A stretch of 64,000 nucleotides of DNA from Sarocladium kiliense (taxonomy: Eukaryota > Ascomycota > Sordariomycetes > Hypocreales > Sarocladiaceae). The translations under genes were made by a program, and so were the position numbers. The notes under the pieces were generated by a model. It did no database searches. It was not told where the DNA came from and saw nothing but the letters and a program-made list of their open reading frames with translations. The stretch spans positions 1,550,001 through 1,614,000 of the forward strand of contig JAUZTG010000042.1 of assembly GCA_030734395.1 (NCBI GenBank), written 5' to 3'. Positions 53,664-64,000 of this stretch are shown one piece after another. How positions within the stretch are numbered: position 1 is the stretch's first letter; each line of letters begins with the position of its first letter.

Positions 53664-53817
53664 CAAGCAAATCGACTCGATTGCGTGTCTGACTTTGTTG
53701 ATGGATTCTGCTCACCGCATGTGGCTCAGATTTGGTTTCATGACGTGACAACATCACCTAAGGGCCGCTATATTAGAAACATCAAGTTTAGTAAGAGGAA
53801 ACAAGAGATGTATTGAG

Positions 53818-55825
53818 CTATATCTCCGTAGCCGCAATGATAGCCTCTTTTGCTTCAAGGATACGATCGTAAATTCCTTAGTGTGACATAGGTCAGCACA
53901 GATTCATCTGAGGTCCCCAAACAACATACCTGCTAAATGCCAGCGGCGAATCATACACTTGAGTAGCCATCTCAAGGACTCCATCTTGTCCTGAAATTCT
54001 GAAGGTGGGAATCCTTCCTTGATCGTCATCAGGGTCGAGATGGCCTGGTAGACCAGTTCCACGAGGAATAAGGTACTGTGCCCTTTCCTGGGAGACGGAC
54101 CATCTCCCGCATCCTCATGGCAAACCATCTTTGACATCCTGTCAAGTGTCTCAAGAGCGGAGTGTGTTTCCTGGTAAATCAGGTCGTTGGCCTCTGCAGG
54201 AGGTGTCTCGGGACTACTTTGGTGTCGCTGTTGCCAGCGCTGGTTCTGGAGTAGGAGCACGCCGCTAAGCATTGACATATTAGTGAATGTATTGCGCCTA
54301 TTCAGTTAGTAAGGGGACTTCGACTCACATATAAGACACAAGACTTTGAGTACAGAATGGCAGTTTGCGAATAGATACTTCAACTTCATTGGCGCGGACC
54401 AGTGCCTCGAGTGTGCGACATAGTTGTGCTGGATCACAAGGAGGCTCATCGGTTGGACTACTGCTGCTCTGTCTGGTGGCAGCCCTAGCAAGCTCTAATA
54501 CCTTGCTGATCAGATACGTAGCCTGGCATAACCTAGCGAAGGCTCCAAGCCTGTGGTGAAAGGCATGCGATATTGGTGACGCATCCTCGGGTGTCGCTGA
54601 CTGAACATCGCATGTTAACGCTTCCTGCGACAGTTGTTTTCCGGGATGTTTTGGCTGGTAAAAGGAAAGAGTTGCTTACTGCATCATAGAACTTCTCGTC
54701 ATCGACGGGAAGATAGTCTTCAAATGCCGGGTCTGTTGTGACAAGACTCCATGTTGGGTGCGACGCATTGAGCTGCCTGGAATCAGGAGCACGGATCAGT
54801 TCTTGCACCCAAAAGAATACAATCACTTGGAGAGGAGAAAATCAGGTGCCTGCAATAGATGCATCACGCGGCAGGCAAACGTACCGGTCAAGTATCAAGA
54901 CCCCCCACCACACTCTCCGGACCTCCTCAACTTCCATCCATGGAACGCCGATAGCCGCAGCTCTGAGATAGCTGCTACCAATCCTGTCTTGGTTGATCTT
55001 GTCCAACCCCATGGCAATGCCATACCTCGTAAGGTTCCCCACGGTCAGATATGCCGCCGGATAGATGGCCTCGCCCATTTCGAAGACGGCGATGAAGACA
55101 GCTGCCTGCATTGTGCTTATACTCATCTCATCAGACCTCTCAACCTCGCCACAGAAACGTTTCGTCAGCAGGTACAAGGAGTGTTTCTGCTCTCTCTCGA
55201 GTTGGCTGTCGGCAGAAGCACAATAGAGCTTCATGGCCAAAGCCAAAAGTGCTGTTGGCCGAGTCAAGGGAGTGAGAAGCGGGTTCAATACCGCACTCAA
55301 GTGTCGTTTTCCGTTGATAATGGGCATCCACGACCTGGTCAGGCTCAAGAAGGTGTTGGTCACTTCCCGCATCTCCCGCCGGTCACCTAGATGATCGAGA
55401 ACATTGCTAGGGACGTCGGTGTCCCTTGAGCCTGCTTGTAAGCGAAGGCTATGGTACAAGTCCGGCGCCAGAAACTGTATCGCTGTTGGGGCAGCGAGCG
55501 TCGAAATTGAAGCCGCTGCGTGTCCATCTGCTGCCGTCTCCCCGAGGCCAGCTATTACCGACGAGGCATCCACATAAGAAGAAGTAGAATTACCAAGGCC
55601 AAAGGGCGACTGGCTGTTGCTGACAGCAGTATTGGAGTGGCTAGTGGCAGTGACAGGAGGCGGCGATGCGGACCTTTGACCACGTCGGCGGGGGTAGCGG
55701 CATTCAACGTTCTTGCGCTGGCAGAGCTGACATGTGGGTAGTGTCCGGTCGCAGCGTCGCTTACTGTTGCGACAGGCAAAGCAAGAGGCCCTGCCTAGGC
55801 TGATGGGATTTGTTGTTTTCGCCAT
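53818..55825 (-). CDS. Zn2Cys6 fungal-specific transcription factor
   Basis: Five exons (55825-54885, 54776-54680, 54600-54329, 54264-53930, 53876-53818) give 567 residues. The ATG at 55825 is the first in frame; the frame upstream begins at a GTG. The binuclear cluster has C-x2-C-x6-C-x6-C-x2-C-x6-C spacing at residues 15-42 (CFACRNSKRRC, CQLCQRKNVEC), followed by a basic linker (RYPRRRGQR). The middle domain follows the fungal-specific factor family: VRRVWWGVLILDR, a DPAFEDYLPVDDEKF motif after the second exon, and LCQATYLISKVLEL. It is a nuclear sequence-specific regulator. Introns 1 and 3 were fitted by phase; for intron 1 (108 nt) an alternative would retain DRYVCL but meets an in-frame stop. 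Confidence 0.82.
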
Positions 55826-57077
55826 GTAGGTACTCGGCTGGTGGGAAGGGTTGTCTTTGTCGAAAGACAAACTTCTGAGGTCATGGTGCGGTGATGGCGG
55901 GGTTTGCAGAATAGTGCTGAGGGCGTTTTCCACAGAACATCATTTGCTTGACCTTGTACTCCGTACAGATAGGCCACATCAAGCCTCCAGACGCTGAAAA
56001 GAGTAAAGCACAAGCTAGAATTATCCCGACAATAAGATACTGGCCCTGGCCTTATGCAACATGATCAGAGGATCAAGAAGCTGTACACAACAACCGCCAC
56101 AAGAAGCGATACACACGCGCATGTCCTGGGCAGATGCCTGATTCAAGGAACATCAAGAAGGCATAGGAAACATCTCTATTTTAGCTACGTTTGCCAATTG
56201 TAGTTGTACGTGCGACAGTGATCTTGCTTTGAGCACAGGTATGAGGGAGCGGAGGGCCAACGTTTCGGCTGTCTCGAGGCCTCGTCTTATCTGAGAGGAT
56301 CGACTCTTGGTGAACTGAGGGGGTCGTTTTATTGCACCTTTCAGTCACAAATAGCAAAAGAGCATTGTAGAGTCTTTGTCCCATCTCTCTTGAGATGCTT
56401 CTTCATCATGCACGCCACAAGTCTGAGCATGTGTGGCTTAGCATGTGTGGCTGATGTCTTCATCCCTCCTCCTCTTGCCTGCCCGCCCGCCCGCCGTTGG
56501 CCTCCTCCACATTCCCACCCACCGTCAGCACCAGCTTGGAACTCTTGGGCGAGCCACATTCAGGCACTCCATTCGACGGTGGGCCTGCACATTGCGTGGG
56601 CCGTGCGTCGTGTGCGTCCCGTAGAGCGGCGTCACCAGCACCCTCTCTTCGACGTCAACCTCTTTTCATTCTCCCAGCCTCAACAACTCGCCGTCGCCTC
56701 CTCAACTCACTTGGCGACCTCCGCTGTATCTCAATTCGCTGCCTTGGCCCAAATATCCAGGCCCATCCGCAGTTGCAGCCCCCTTCGAAGGCTTTGGGCA
56801 AGCCGGACTACCCTCACCTTTGTGCCTTGCGCGGGCAGACAGGCCTGAGCAGACGAGCACCGCAACACACCCCGGTCGCACCTCCGAGCTCCCGGCGGCT
56901 GCCTCTAGCTGGGTCGACTGATCACAGTTTCGCATCGTCTCTTTTCCAGCAGGCAACTCCGACTTCGAACGCCGCCATTCGCTTCGCGACGATTGCTCTG
57001 TCCACAACCCCTCGTTCGCTTCACCTCCATAGCATTGGAACGTTGGGTGAATCTCGCCCACCACCTCCAACGCTGCG
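55826..57077. other. Divergent promoter, TF and las17, 1.25 kb
   Basis: The plus frames 56390-56848 and 56497-57165 overlap in pyrimidine-rich DNA upstream of las17 and are rejected. The 11-mer GTACTCCGTAC lies at 55956-55966. Confidence 0.45.
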
Positions 57078-59110
57078 ATGCCCTCCATACTCAACGATGA
57101 CGATAAGGACACTGTCAAGCGATTTGTACCCAAGCAGACCAACAAGATCCAGGCAGTGGCTGTAGCTAGGCTCTTTGTCGCTTACCCAGATCGATCAAGA
57201 TGGACCTACACTGGGCTACAAGGCGCAGTCGTCCTTGCAAATGACCTTGTCGGAAATACCTACTGGTTGAAAATGGTCGATATCTCTGTGAGTTTACTTG
57301 TAGATCTGCATCTTGCTGCTTTACCACCCAACCACTGACCTGTCTTTCTAGCCATCCTCCCGCGGCGTCATCTGGGATCAAGAGATTTTCGACACATGGC
57401 ATTATAATCAGGACAGGACCTTCTTCCACACCTTCGAGCTCGAGGAATGCCTGGCTGGACTGAGCTTTGTGGACGAGAAGGAAGCCAAACAGTTCAAGAA
57501 GAAGATGGATGACCGCGAGAAGAACGCGAGCAGGGCCACCAGGTCCAATCCTTTTGGCGGCTCCCAGCCTGTCCACAAGTCTAGTCGCCTCGGAAGTCTA
57601 TTCGGACATAGGCACTCTTCCGCCCCGACACCCCCCGAGTCTCCTCGCACCAACCTCCCTCCGCCACCCGTCTCACACAACGCATCTCTTTCTTCCATGA
57701 GTCTCAACGGCTCTCACCTCTCCGAATTCGCACTACTCGATGCCTTTGACCCTCTCTGGCGTGAACACTTTGGGCAGGACTTGCAGGACAAGGGCTTGAC
57801 GGACGACTTCATCAAAGAGAATCAGGAGTTCATCATCGACTTCCTGCGCGAGGAACAGCAGAATGCCCAGTCAGGGGTAGGATCAGCTGCTTTGCATGCC
57901 CCACCACCGCCGCCTCCTGCAGCACCGAACGGCCACGACGCTGGACGCTCAAGACCACCTCCTCCGCCACCGCCGCCAGGTGGTAGAGGGCCGGAAGATG
58001 CAAATAAGTCCTCTGCACCACCGCCACCCCCAGCACCCAGGAGATCAACAAAGGCGGAGAATGAGAGCGCACCTTCACCACCACAGGAACCCCCAGCACC
58101 AGCAGGGCCAAAGTTTAGAGCCCCTCCGCCCTTGGCCGATGCTGGCAAGTTTGCTCGCAAAGAGGTTCCTCCACCTGCTTCGAGACCTGTTCCTGCTGCG
58201 CCAGGGCCCGGACCTCCGCCACCGCCTCGACCCGCGAAGACCCCAATCGAAGACGACAACTCCGGGCATAAGTTCGGTGTCCCTCCCCCTTTCTCAGGCA
58301 GTCGAGCTGTCCCGCCCCCTCCCCCGAGTCGGAACACTGGTCCACCACCGCCTCCCAGCCGCAATACTGGCCCTCCTCCTCCCCCCAGCAGAAACGCAGG
58401 ACCTCCCCCGCCAGCTCGGCAAGTACATGCTGCACCGCCAGCCAATGCTATTCCTCCACCTTTGCCGCCAAAGGTCCCGGCGGGCAGCGCACCACCGCTT
58501 CCGCCCTCCAGTTCACGTCCAGTTCCTCCTCCTCCAGGAGGCTCAGGCGCACCGCCAGCTCCTCCGCCTCTGCCGCCGACGAATGCTCCTGTACCACCAC
58601 CTTTACCACCAGCGAACGCTCCTGTTCCGCCTCCTCTACCGCCGACTTCGTCTGGGGGCCCTCCGCCGCCCCCTCCACTGCCTCCTACCTCAGCCGGTGG
58701 TCCTCCAGCACCACCGCCACCGCCTCCGCCGCCGAATCGGGACTCGGGCTACTCATCCGGTGTTCCCGCTGCGGCGCTTCCAAAGCCTGATGGCGGCAGA
58801 TCAGCAGTGCTTGGCGACATCCAAAAGGCTGGTGGAATTGGAGCCCTCAAGAAGGTCGATAGAAGCCAGATTCGCGACCGAAGTGCGGCGCAAGTGGGTG
58901 ACTCGGCAGGCGGTGGTGGACCGCCAGCAGGTGCTGCGCCAGCCGCTGGAGGAGGAGGTGGCGGTATGGCCGATGCTCTGGCGGCGGCGTTGCAGAAGAG
59001 AAAGGAGAAGGTCAGCAGGAGTGGTAAGTGCCCCGAACCCCGGTTTCAATCTGCCATGGGAGCAGAGCTAACATTGTGCAGATGATGAGTCAGACAACGA
59101 TGACTGGTAA
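57078..59110 (+). CDS. las17: Las17/WASP actin nucleation-promoting factor
   Basis: Exons 57078-57287, 57352-59023 and 59082-59110 give 636 residues. The N-terminal WH1/EVH1 domain (about 10-125) has VAVARLFVAYPDRSRWTYTG, YWLKMVDIS and HTFELEECLAGLSFVDEKEAKQF. There is no clear CRIB basic motif. A central region of about 330 residues is nearly all polyproline (PPPPPPP, PPPLPPT), for SH3 proteins such as myosin I and for profilin. A WH2-type element lies at about 550-575 (AVLGDIQKAGGIGALKKV), then a basic helix (LAAALQKRKEKV). The acidic C-terminus DDESDNDDW ends with the Trp that contacts Arp2/3. It drives endocytic actin patches at the cell cortex. The last exon is only 29 nt and encodes the acidic tail. 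Confidence 0.93.
57870..58750 (+). repeat. Polyproline coding tract with tandem units in las17
   Basis: CCT/CCG/CCA-rich DNA contains three near-identical units encoding NxGPPPPPSR at about 58330-58400, and two encoding NAPVPPPLPP at about 58580-58640. It is stop-poor on both strands and generates many shadow frames. Confidence 0.85.
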
Positions 59111-60908
59111 AGGGAGCATGGAGAAAGTGTACGCAAGGCCTTCAGAGTATAGAGGACCGAAGAGCGGCCTCTTGTGTCAGGAGCAAGGTTTTTGGCATCC
59201 ATTCAAAAGGGCTATGGGCAGCCACATTTTTGCATTTTACTTTCTTGCCGGCGCAAGCGGGCAGCCATCGCGTTTGAAAATGGAAAAATTATTCGATGCT
59301 CAGCTGCAAGAGTCCTTCGGAATGGGTCTCGGCGTGTGTTTTGCTCTTCCCTAACGTGTGCTCTGTTGCTGGATTGGACCTGACAACATCCAATCTACAA
59401 GGCGTTGGAAACCACCCTTGAAAGCTTTGTGCTCGAAATCCCAAGACGTTAGCAAGCAAGGGTAGGTCTCTCGGGCCACTATTGCACAGCCGAACGAGAG
59501 ATTGTACTTTGCGAGATAGCCTCGCGAAGCGTGAGCACTATGGAGTGGCGCACAGCCATGCCTATCAAAGCTTACAACCCCAGGGCAGATGAAGGGAGAT
59601 GATATTGATACGCTCGGACCGCTGTGTGGAAGAGTGTCTGAATACGAGACGACAAGCATCCAGTCCTAAAGCTTGACATCTCGATCCGAGCACCTTGCTC
59701 CCTCCGTCTCCGCGGGCACTAAGGGCCATCTACAGCCTAGCATCCATCACGGTTGCAACGTTGGGAAGGTTTAGCCGGTAGCCCTGTCACCCTTTTTTGG
59801 CGTTGCCGTGCTGTTACTTTATTGGTGTTGTTGCTTATTCTGCTGCATAGCTCCGGCGAGACACACGTGGACATCCTTGCCGAGGGGAGAGACAGTGGCC
59901 TGATGTTCCTAGCTGAAGTGTCGAGAAAGGGGAAGAGTTTTTGTCTTCGAGCTTTACTTCTTTCAGGCCGATATCCTCGGAGGAAAATCGCGTTGTCACA
60001 CTCGCGTGGGCATCGTTAGCGTCAACAGTAGGTGTGGCTTCTGCTGTCCTATGCCCCCTCCCTTTGGGCAGCAAGTGGCCGACTTTACTTCTGAAAGAGT
60101 GGGTGTGAAGACGAGTAAAGGGAGAAGAGAACTCTACTAGAGAGACAGCCAGCAGCACTGTTGGTTGGACTGAAATTCAAGGAGGCGTAGCTACACATGC
60201 AGGAGGCTGCTGGATCGACGCATGGGGGGACCGCGGGTGATGTGCTACAGGGGTGTATGCGCGTGTGACAAGTCGAGGGGGGAGGGCTGCTGTTGGTTGA
60301 CATGTTGGGGGTAAAGAGAGGAAGGGGTGGCTGGACGAGGTGTCGATAAGACTCGAAGTTGGCCAATCTGGATGAGTGGATGCTCAACAACGTGGGCTCA
60401 TGTCTGGGTTACGAAATGATCTGTCACTGACGTCCTTGCTGAGTAGTCCCAAGAGTCCCTGGTGTTCTTGGAAGAGGAGACGAGCCCAAGAGCCAAGATG
60501 ATCACCGTTGTATTGCATCGGTGATGGACTAAGGTTCGTGCCGCGTCGCGTACCGATGGCTGCTTCCAGACCATGACCCCCATGGCATGGCACTCAACCC
60601 ACTCGTAACTGAGGCATGTACAGGAAGGACCGATAACCCTGTTTACCTTGGCTTTGTGATCTCCTCAGCCTGGTCGTAGTAGTAACGAAAGTTGGCCAAC
60701 AAGCTACAAAACTGAGCATCGATCCTACAACCGACACGCATTTCTGACGTCGATACGAACTACCACTACTTGCCTTATCTTGAAGGAAGAACGTAGACTG
60801 TCTAAAAACTCCACGAGCTATTCAGGCTCGGCCTAGTCACGCAGTTGTATTCTTTGGCGCAAATATCAGCAACTCAAGCATCACAGCAGCAATCAACACC
60901 ACGCACAG
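59111..60908. other. Intergenic, 1.8 kb
   Basis: Only short, overlapping frames occur here. No motif, repeat or RNA gene was recognised. The final few hundred bases lead into the 90-aa gene. Confidence 0.45.
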
Positions 60909-61181
60909 ATGTCAACGCAACCAAGTCCGGAGTTCTCCGAGCTGGTAGATCGCATCAAAAAGAGCGCTTTGACTGTCTGGCCCGGCGAAGGCCGCACATT
61001 CGACGTTCGTATTATCCACTCCTCAGACGGCCCATCTGTGTCTGCTGTGCTTGTGGAAGGAGGTGCAGCCAAGGGAACACCGAGGACCATGTCCGGGTTC
61101 TACGCGACGGAAAAGGAGGCTTTGGAGGATGTGGAAAGGCAGTTGGGGTATATGGTGGAGGAACAAAGCCTGCTGGCATGA
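60909..61181 (+). CDS. Small hypothetical protein, 90 aa
   Basis: A single exon with ATG at 60909. The sequence begins with a helix (SPEFSELVDRIKKSALTVW), then two or three beta-like strands (TFDVRIIHSSDG, SVSAVLVEGGAA). It ends with a helix containing KEALEDVERQLGYMVEEQ. The composition is that of a folded cytosolic protein, but I recognise no family. There is no signal peptide. An overlapping plus frame (60845-61213) is in another frame and looks random. Confidence 0.65.
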   Translation: MSTQPSPEFSELVDRIKKSALTVWPGEGRTFDVRIIHSSDGPSVSAVLVEGGAAKGTPRTMSGFYATEKEALEDVERQLGYMVEEQSLLA

Positions 61182-61688
61182 GGATGGATGCTGTACACCA
61201 ATACTGGCTGTAAGCTGAAGGACATTAGGCAACGAAGCAGGACAGGCAAGCGGAAATGAGCCTACAAGACATCTTGCACCACAGGGTCAGTAACAACGCG
61301 AAGTCCAGAAAGGAAAGGCTTTTGTTTGATTGGTGAAAAGCGAGATAATGTCGAAATGAATTTTGACGGCCGTGACGTCTCTCCCACCACGGCCGCCGTC
61401 CTGCGTCCAAACATACTGTCGTGGGACCTCAAGCAAGTTGACAACATTTGCCGAAGATGGCTCCTGCATCCTGTTGAACCTCCTCAAGGTTTGAGAGAGA
61501 AGACAGTGTTCCCCATATCATACTAGATCATAGCGTGGAACCATCACTGGCCCGAGGCCATGCGCCTGGTATGAATTCTGCCCCCAGCGCTGAGTGCATA
61601 TCATCCTCCACAGAAGCCTCTTGAAGTGCAGGCTAAGAAAGGAAAAGAATATGGCTCCCAGTAGGAAGGAACATGGTGGCAAGTCCGC
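61182..61688. other. Convergent 3' region, 507 bp
   Basis: This is space between the 90-aa gene and eIF1A, whose stops face each other. Nothing else was seen. Confidence 0.5.
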
Positions 61689-62435
61689 TCAAATGTCGTC
61701 AATATCGACCTCCTTCTTCTTGGTGGGGTCGGTATTGTCGTCAGAGGACTCCTCATCAGAGTCAGCCTCGCCGAACTCGAAGTAGGCCTCGCCGTCCTCG
61801 CCCTGGCCGAAGCTGTCGGTCTCGTTGATCTTGGCGTGCTCGGGGAGCTCGCCGTAGGACTTGAGGGTACGGGCCTCGTCGGCGGTGTACTTCAGGATGA
61901 CGTCGCCCTTGTTGTCTTGGAAGTCGCGGAGGGATAGGAGGATGATGTCGCCCTGGTTGATCCAGACCTTCTTGCGCATCTTGCCACGGATCTAGGAAGG
62001 TCACAAATGTTAGCCTTTAGTCTTGGGGGAAGCGAGAAGGGAGGAGTGTACGTACGTTTGCGAGACGCTTGCTGCCATCGAAGCACATAGCCTCGAGACG
62101 ACCGTTACCAAGCATCTTGATGACCTGGGCGTACTCCTGGCCGTCCTCCTTGAAGGTCAGCTCACGGCGCTGGTCGTCATTCTCCTTGGTTCCTCTTCTG
62201 CGGTTCTTGCCGCCCTGTTGACAAAAGAGTGTTAGCAAGGCTGTCCAGCTCAACAAAATACCACGTTCGTCTTTGGTGGATGTCCAAGAGCTTGCGATCC
62301 ATGCGCAAAGCGCGGGTAAAGCCTTGTGTCGCGCCGTGAAGTGCGGGCAGAAGGGTCACGATGGTGGGGGCGGGGTTGCTCGTCGCAGTCGCGGCTGCCA
62401 GGATTTCGGCGTACCTTTCCCTTGTTCTTCGGCAT
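61689..62435 (-). CDS. tif11: Translation initiation factor eIF1A
   Basis: Exons 62435-62415 (seven codons, MPKNKGK), 62214-62056 and 61991-61689, with introns of 200 and 64 nt, give 160 residues. The start MPKNKGKGGKNRRRG is the usual basic N-terminal tail that contacts the 40S decoding site. The OB-fold core follows (ELTFKEDGQEYAQVIKMLGNGRLEAMCFDG, then IRGKMRKKVWINQGDIILLSLRDFQD), and then an acidic C-terminal tail (DSDEESSDDN, ending KKEVDIDDI). eIF1A binds the 40S A site, promotes scanning and start-codon selection, and hands over to eIF5B through its C-terminal DIDDI motif. All key parts are present. Confidence 0.96.
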
Positions 62436-63076
62436 ATCGACTGGGAGCGAGGGTCTTTCGCTACTGTGTGTTCTGTTCTTTTGGCCTTTCGGTCGAGTCG
62501 CTGCTGCGTTTCTGGCAGGGTTCGAGAGAAAAGACGAGTTGAGTCAGGCGGTGTTGATGTTGATGGGCGATGGGCGGTTGGAAGGTGGGGAGTGGGCTTT
62601 TAAAAGGGCGAGCGATGGATGGATGCGAAGTGGGCGCTCTGACGCTTTTTTTGGGCTTCGGTTTTGCCGCTGGGCTAAACTTCAAACTTGTGCGTGCCCG
62701 ACGTGTGTGTGTTTGACTTGACTTCTAACGTGACCAAAGTCTCCTTGACAAAAGATGATTCGAGGCGAACCTTCTGCAATAGCAACATGTTCAAGTAGTC
62801 AAGTAAAGACTCTACACTACTCGTTTAGATGCTGAGCAGCCTCGAGCTCTTCACTTTCTAGGGGATAGCGTTAGATCAGTACCACATGCTCAGTGCACCC
62901 TCCGCGGACAGATCCAAGTACCCTGCTAACACTGCACGAGGTGCATTATGTAATCCGTCGCTTCAGGTTATCTTTCCTCGACTACGACCTTGTCAACTCA
63001 GACAGCCTTTGAAGAAACAGTTTTCAAGCACGAGTCAAGGGATGCCTGTGTACGAGCCGTCCCGTGCACATAATTC
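62436..63076. promoter_or_regulatory. Divergent promoter, eIF1A and mitochondrial protein
   Basis: 641 bp between the ATGs on opposite strands. No gene was seen. The short frames here are shadows. Confidence 0.45.
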
Positions 63077-63949
63077 ATGGCCGCCCTGAACCGATTTAGT
63101 CTTTCGCGCCATCTTACTCTCGCAAGGCCCAGAGCAGTACGCTCTTTCGCAAGCACTTCGATATGGCACTTTCCAGCAAGGCAATTCAGGAAACAAGCCG
63201 ATGACAACCCCGAGACGACGCCTACAAACGGCAGGAAATCTGGCCGGGCTGGATTCGTGCGCCATTCACAGGACCACAAGCGGCCGAGTTCTCAACAGCG
63301 TCCCAGCGGGAACAGCAAACGAGCGACACGCGATGATCCTTCCACCGACACACAGCCAATGGATAGGGGAGGAAACCCTACAAAGATGGCAACACGGATT
63401 GTGATCCCAGATATCGCCGGCTTCTATTCTAGAAATGGTACTCTGGCCACGACTCCCGAGAATGCCCAGTTCTTCCGCGAGACCGGCATCGAAACCGACC
63501 ATGGCCTGCTATGGAACCTCACACATCGAGACGCAGACAAGTTCCGGAAGATGGGCATCGAAGTAAGCTTCTCCAACCGCTACGTAGTCAACCCATACCA
63601 CCTGCGGGCATTCGCTCCTCGCGGGGATTCTTGGGCCGCGAACAGACGGCAACGATACAAATCGCTTTTAGAGAATGAGCCATTATGGGTGCATTCCCTA
63701 GTGCCCTGGTCGCCAAAACCAGCAGCTGTGCGACAGACTTGCTCGAGGAGACTGGCATTTTGTACCCGTCGCGCTGCCGAGCTGTTGGCGCAAGAAGATC
63801 CCCCGGTTCTTGTACGAGGCACGGTGCTCATATCCGTGCGAGATGCGATTCTGGCCGTCAATATGCCTGCCCAGGAATTTCAAGATATGATGGTCAAGGC
63901 TTTGCGTAAGGAGATGCAGGACCTCGATAAGCAGGCCCGTACCCCCTAG
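63077..63949 (+). CDS. Probable mitochondrial protein, 290 aa, unknown function
   Basis: A single exon. The first 35 residues form a presequence rich in Arg, Ser, Ala and Leu with no acidic residue (ALNRFSLSRHLTLARPRAVRSF). A disordered Arg/Ser/Asp linker follows to about residue 105. The folded part (about 105-285) has ATRIVIPDIAGFYSRNGTLA, GLLWNLTHRDADKFRKMGIEVSF, WVHSLVPWSPKP and a closing helix. No catalytic signature or transmembrane segment is evident. It may be a ribosome- or assembly-associated protein of the matrix, but nothing in the sequence proves this. It is divergent from eIF1A. Confidence 0.65.
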   Translation: MAALNRFSLSRHLTLARPRAVRSFASTSIWHFPARQFRKQADDNPETTPTNGRKSGRAGFVRHSQDHKRPSSQQRPSGNSKRATRDDPSTDTQPMDRGGNPTKMATRIVIPDIAGFYSRNGTLATTPENAQFFRETGIETDHGLLWNLTHRDADKFRKMGIEVSFSNRYVVNPYHLRAFAPRGDSWAANRRQRYKSLLENEPLWVHSLVPWSPKPAAVRQTCSRRLAFCTRRAAELLAQEDPPVLVRGTVLISVRDAILAVNMPAQEFQDMMVKALRKEMQDLDKQARTP

Positions 63950-64000
63950 TTGGTGGGAGTTGAGATGCCGTTTTAACGGCCCAGACAAGACCTCATGTCG

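Noticed and set aside
56390..57165. Plus frames of 152 and 222 codons upstream of las17
   Set aside because: Pyrimidine-rich leader DNA. The frames overlap each other and run into the las17 first exon in the wrong phase.
1..64000. Secondary-metabolite cluster around the MFS exporter and Zn2Cys6 regulator
   Set aside because: The two genes lie 25 kb apart among housekeeping genes, and no polyketide synthase, peptide synthetase or terpene cyclase is present.

Overview
The window is nuclear DNA of a filamentous ascomycete (Pezizomycotina). The evidence is short introns (mostly 46-110 nt with GTRNGY-type donors), fungus-specific families (RTA1-like, NmrA-like, Zn2Cys6 activators, a cysteine-rich single-pass membrane protein, a TRF-like Tbf1 factor), and conserved eukaryotic genes with intron patterns of this group. 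Gene style and the number of unplaced lineage-specific proteins suggest Dothideomycetes, but this is inference. No bacterial operon, CRISPR array, rRNA gene or convincing tRNA was seen. Start codons were taken as ATG only, and exon joints were chosen so that phase and protein family both fit.

Region 1 (1-6.9 kb) looks accessory. It holds the 5' end of a membrane-protein gene cut by the left edge, a secreted Cys-rich type I membrane protein, a frame-broken pseudogene, a secreted protein with a GPI-like tail, AT-rich patches and a 2.9-kb gene desert. Region 2 (6.9-17 kb) has an RTA1-like membrane protein, a mitochondrial helical protein, the TRF-like factor Tbf1 with a very long Gln-rich tail, and an unusual protein made of about eleven Cys/His modules. 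Region 3 (17-24.6 kb) is gene-poor. It contains one His-rich coiled-coil gene, one 317-codon orphan frame and long pyrimidine-rich leader DNA in front of a second coiled-coil gene.

Region 4 (25-50.3 kb) is dense and mostly conserved: a flavin split-barrel protein, an MFS exporter, Upf3, Sit4/PP6, Trm12, an EF-hand secretory protein, Orc6, an SDR, an F-box-like protein, Mrs2, a 67-residue membrane peptide and Rad1/XPF. Several of these are divergent pairs sharing 0.5-0.8 kb (Upf3/Sit4, EF-hand/Orc6, F-box/Mrs2, Rad1/66-aa protein). Region 5 (51-64 kb) carries a hypothetical beta-rich protein, an NmrA-like protein convergent with a Zn2Cys6 regulator, Las17/WASP, a 90-aa protein, eIF1A and a mitochondrial hypothetical protein.

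The genes do not form one pathway. Recognisable themes are chromosome maintenance (Tbf1, Orc6, Rad1), RNA and translation (Upf3, Trm12, eIF1A), signalling and actin (Sit4, Las17), and transport (RTA1-like, MFS, Mrs2). No metabolic cluster is evident. The most novel-looking items are the tandem Cys/His protein (15747-16910), the pseudogene beside AT-rich DNA (2091-2640), the 317-codon orphan frame (20929-21882) and the MGGVVSC peptide gene with a strong hairpin just after its stop codon.
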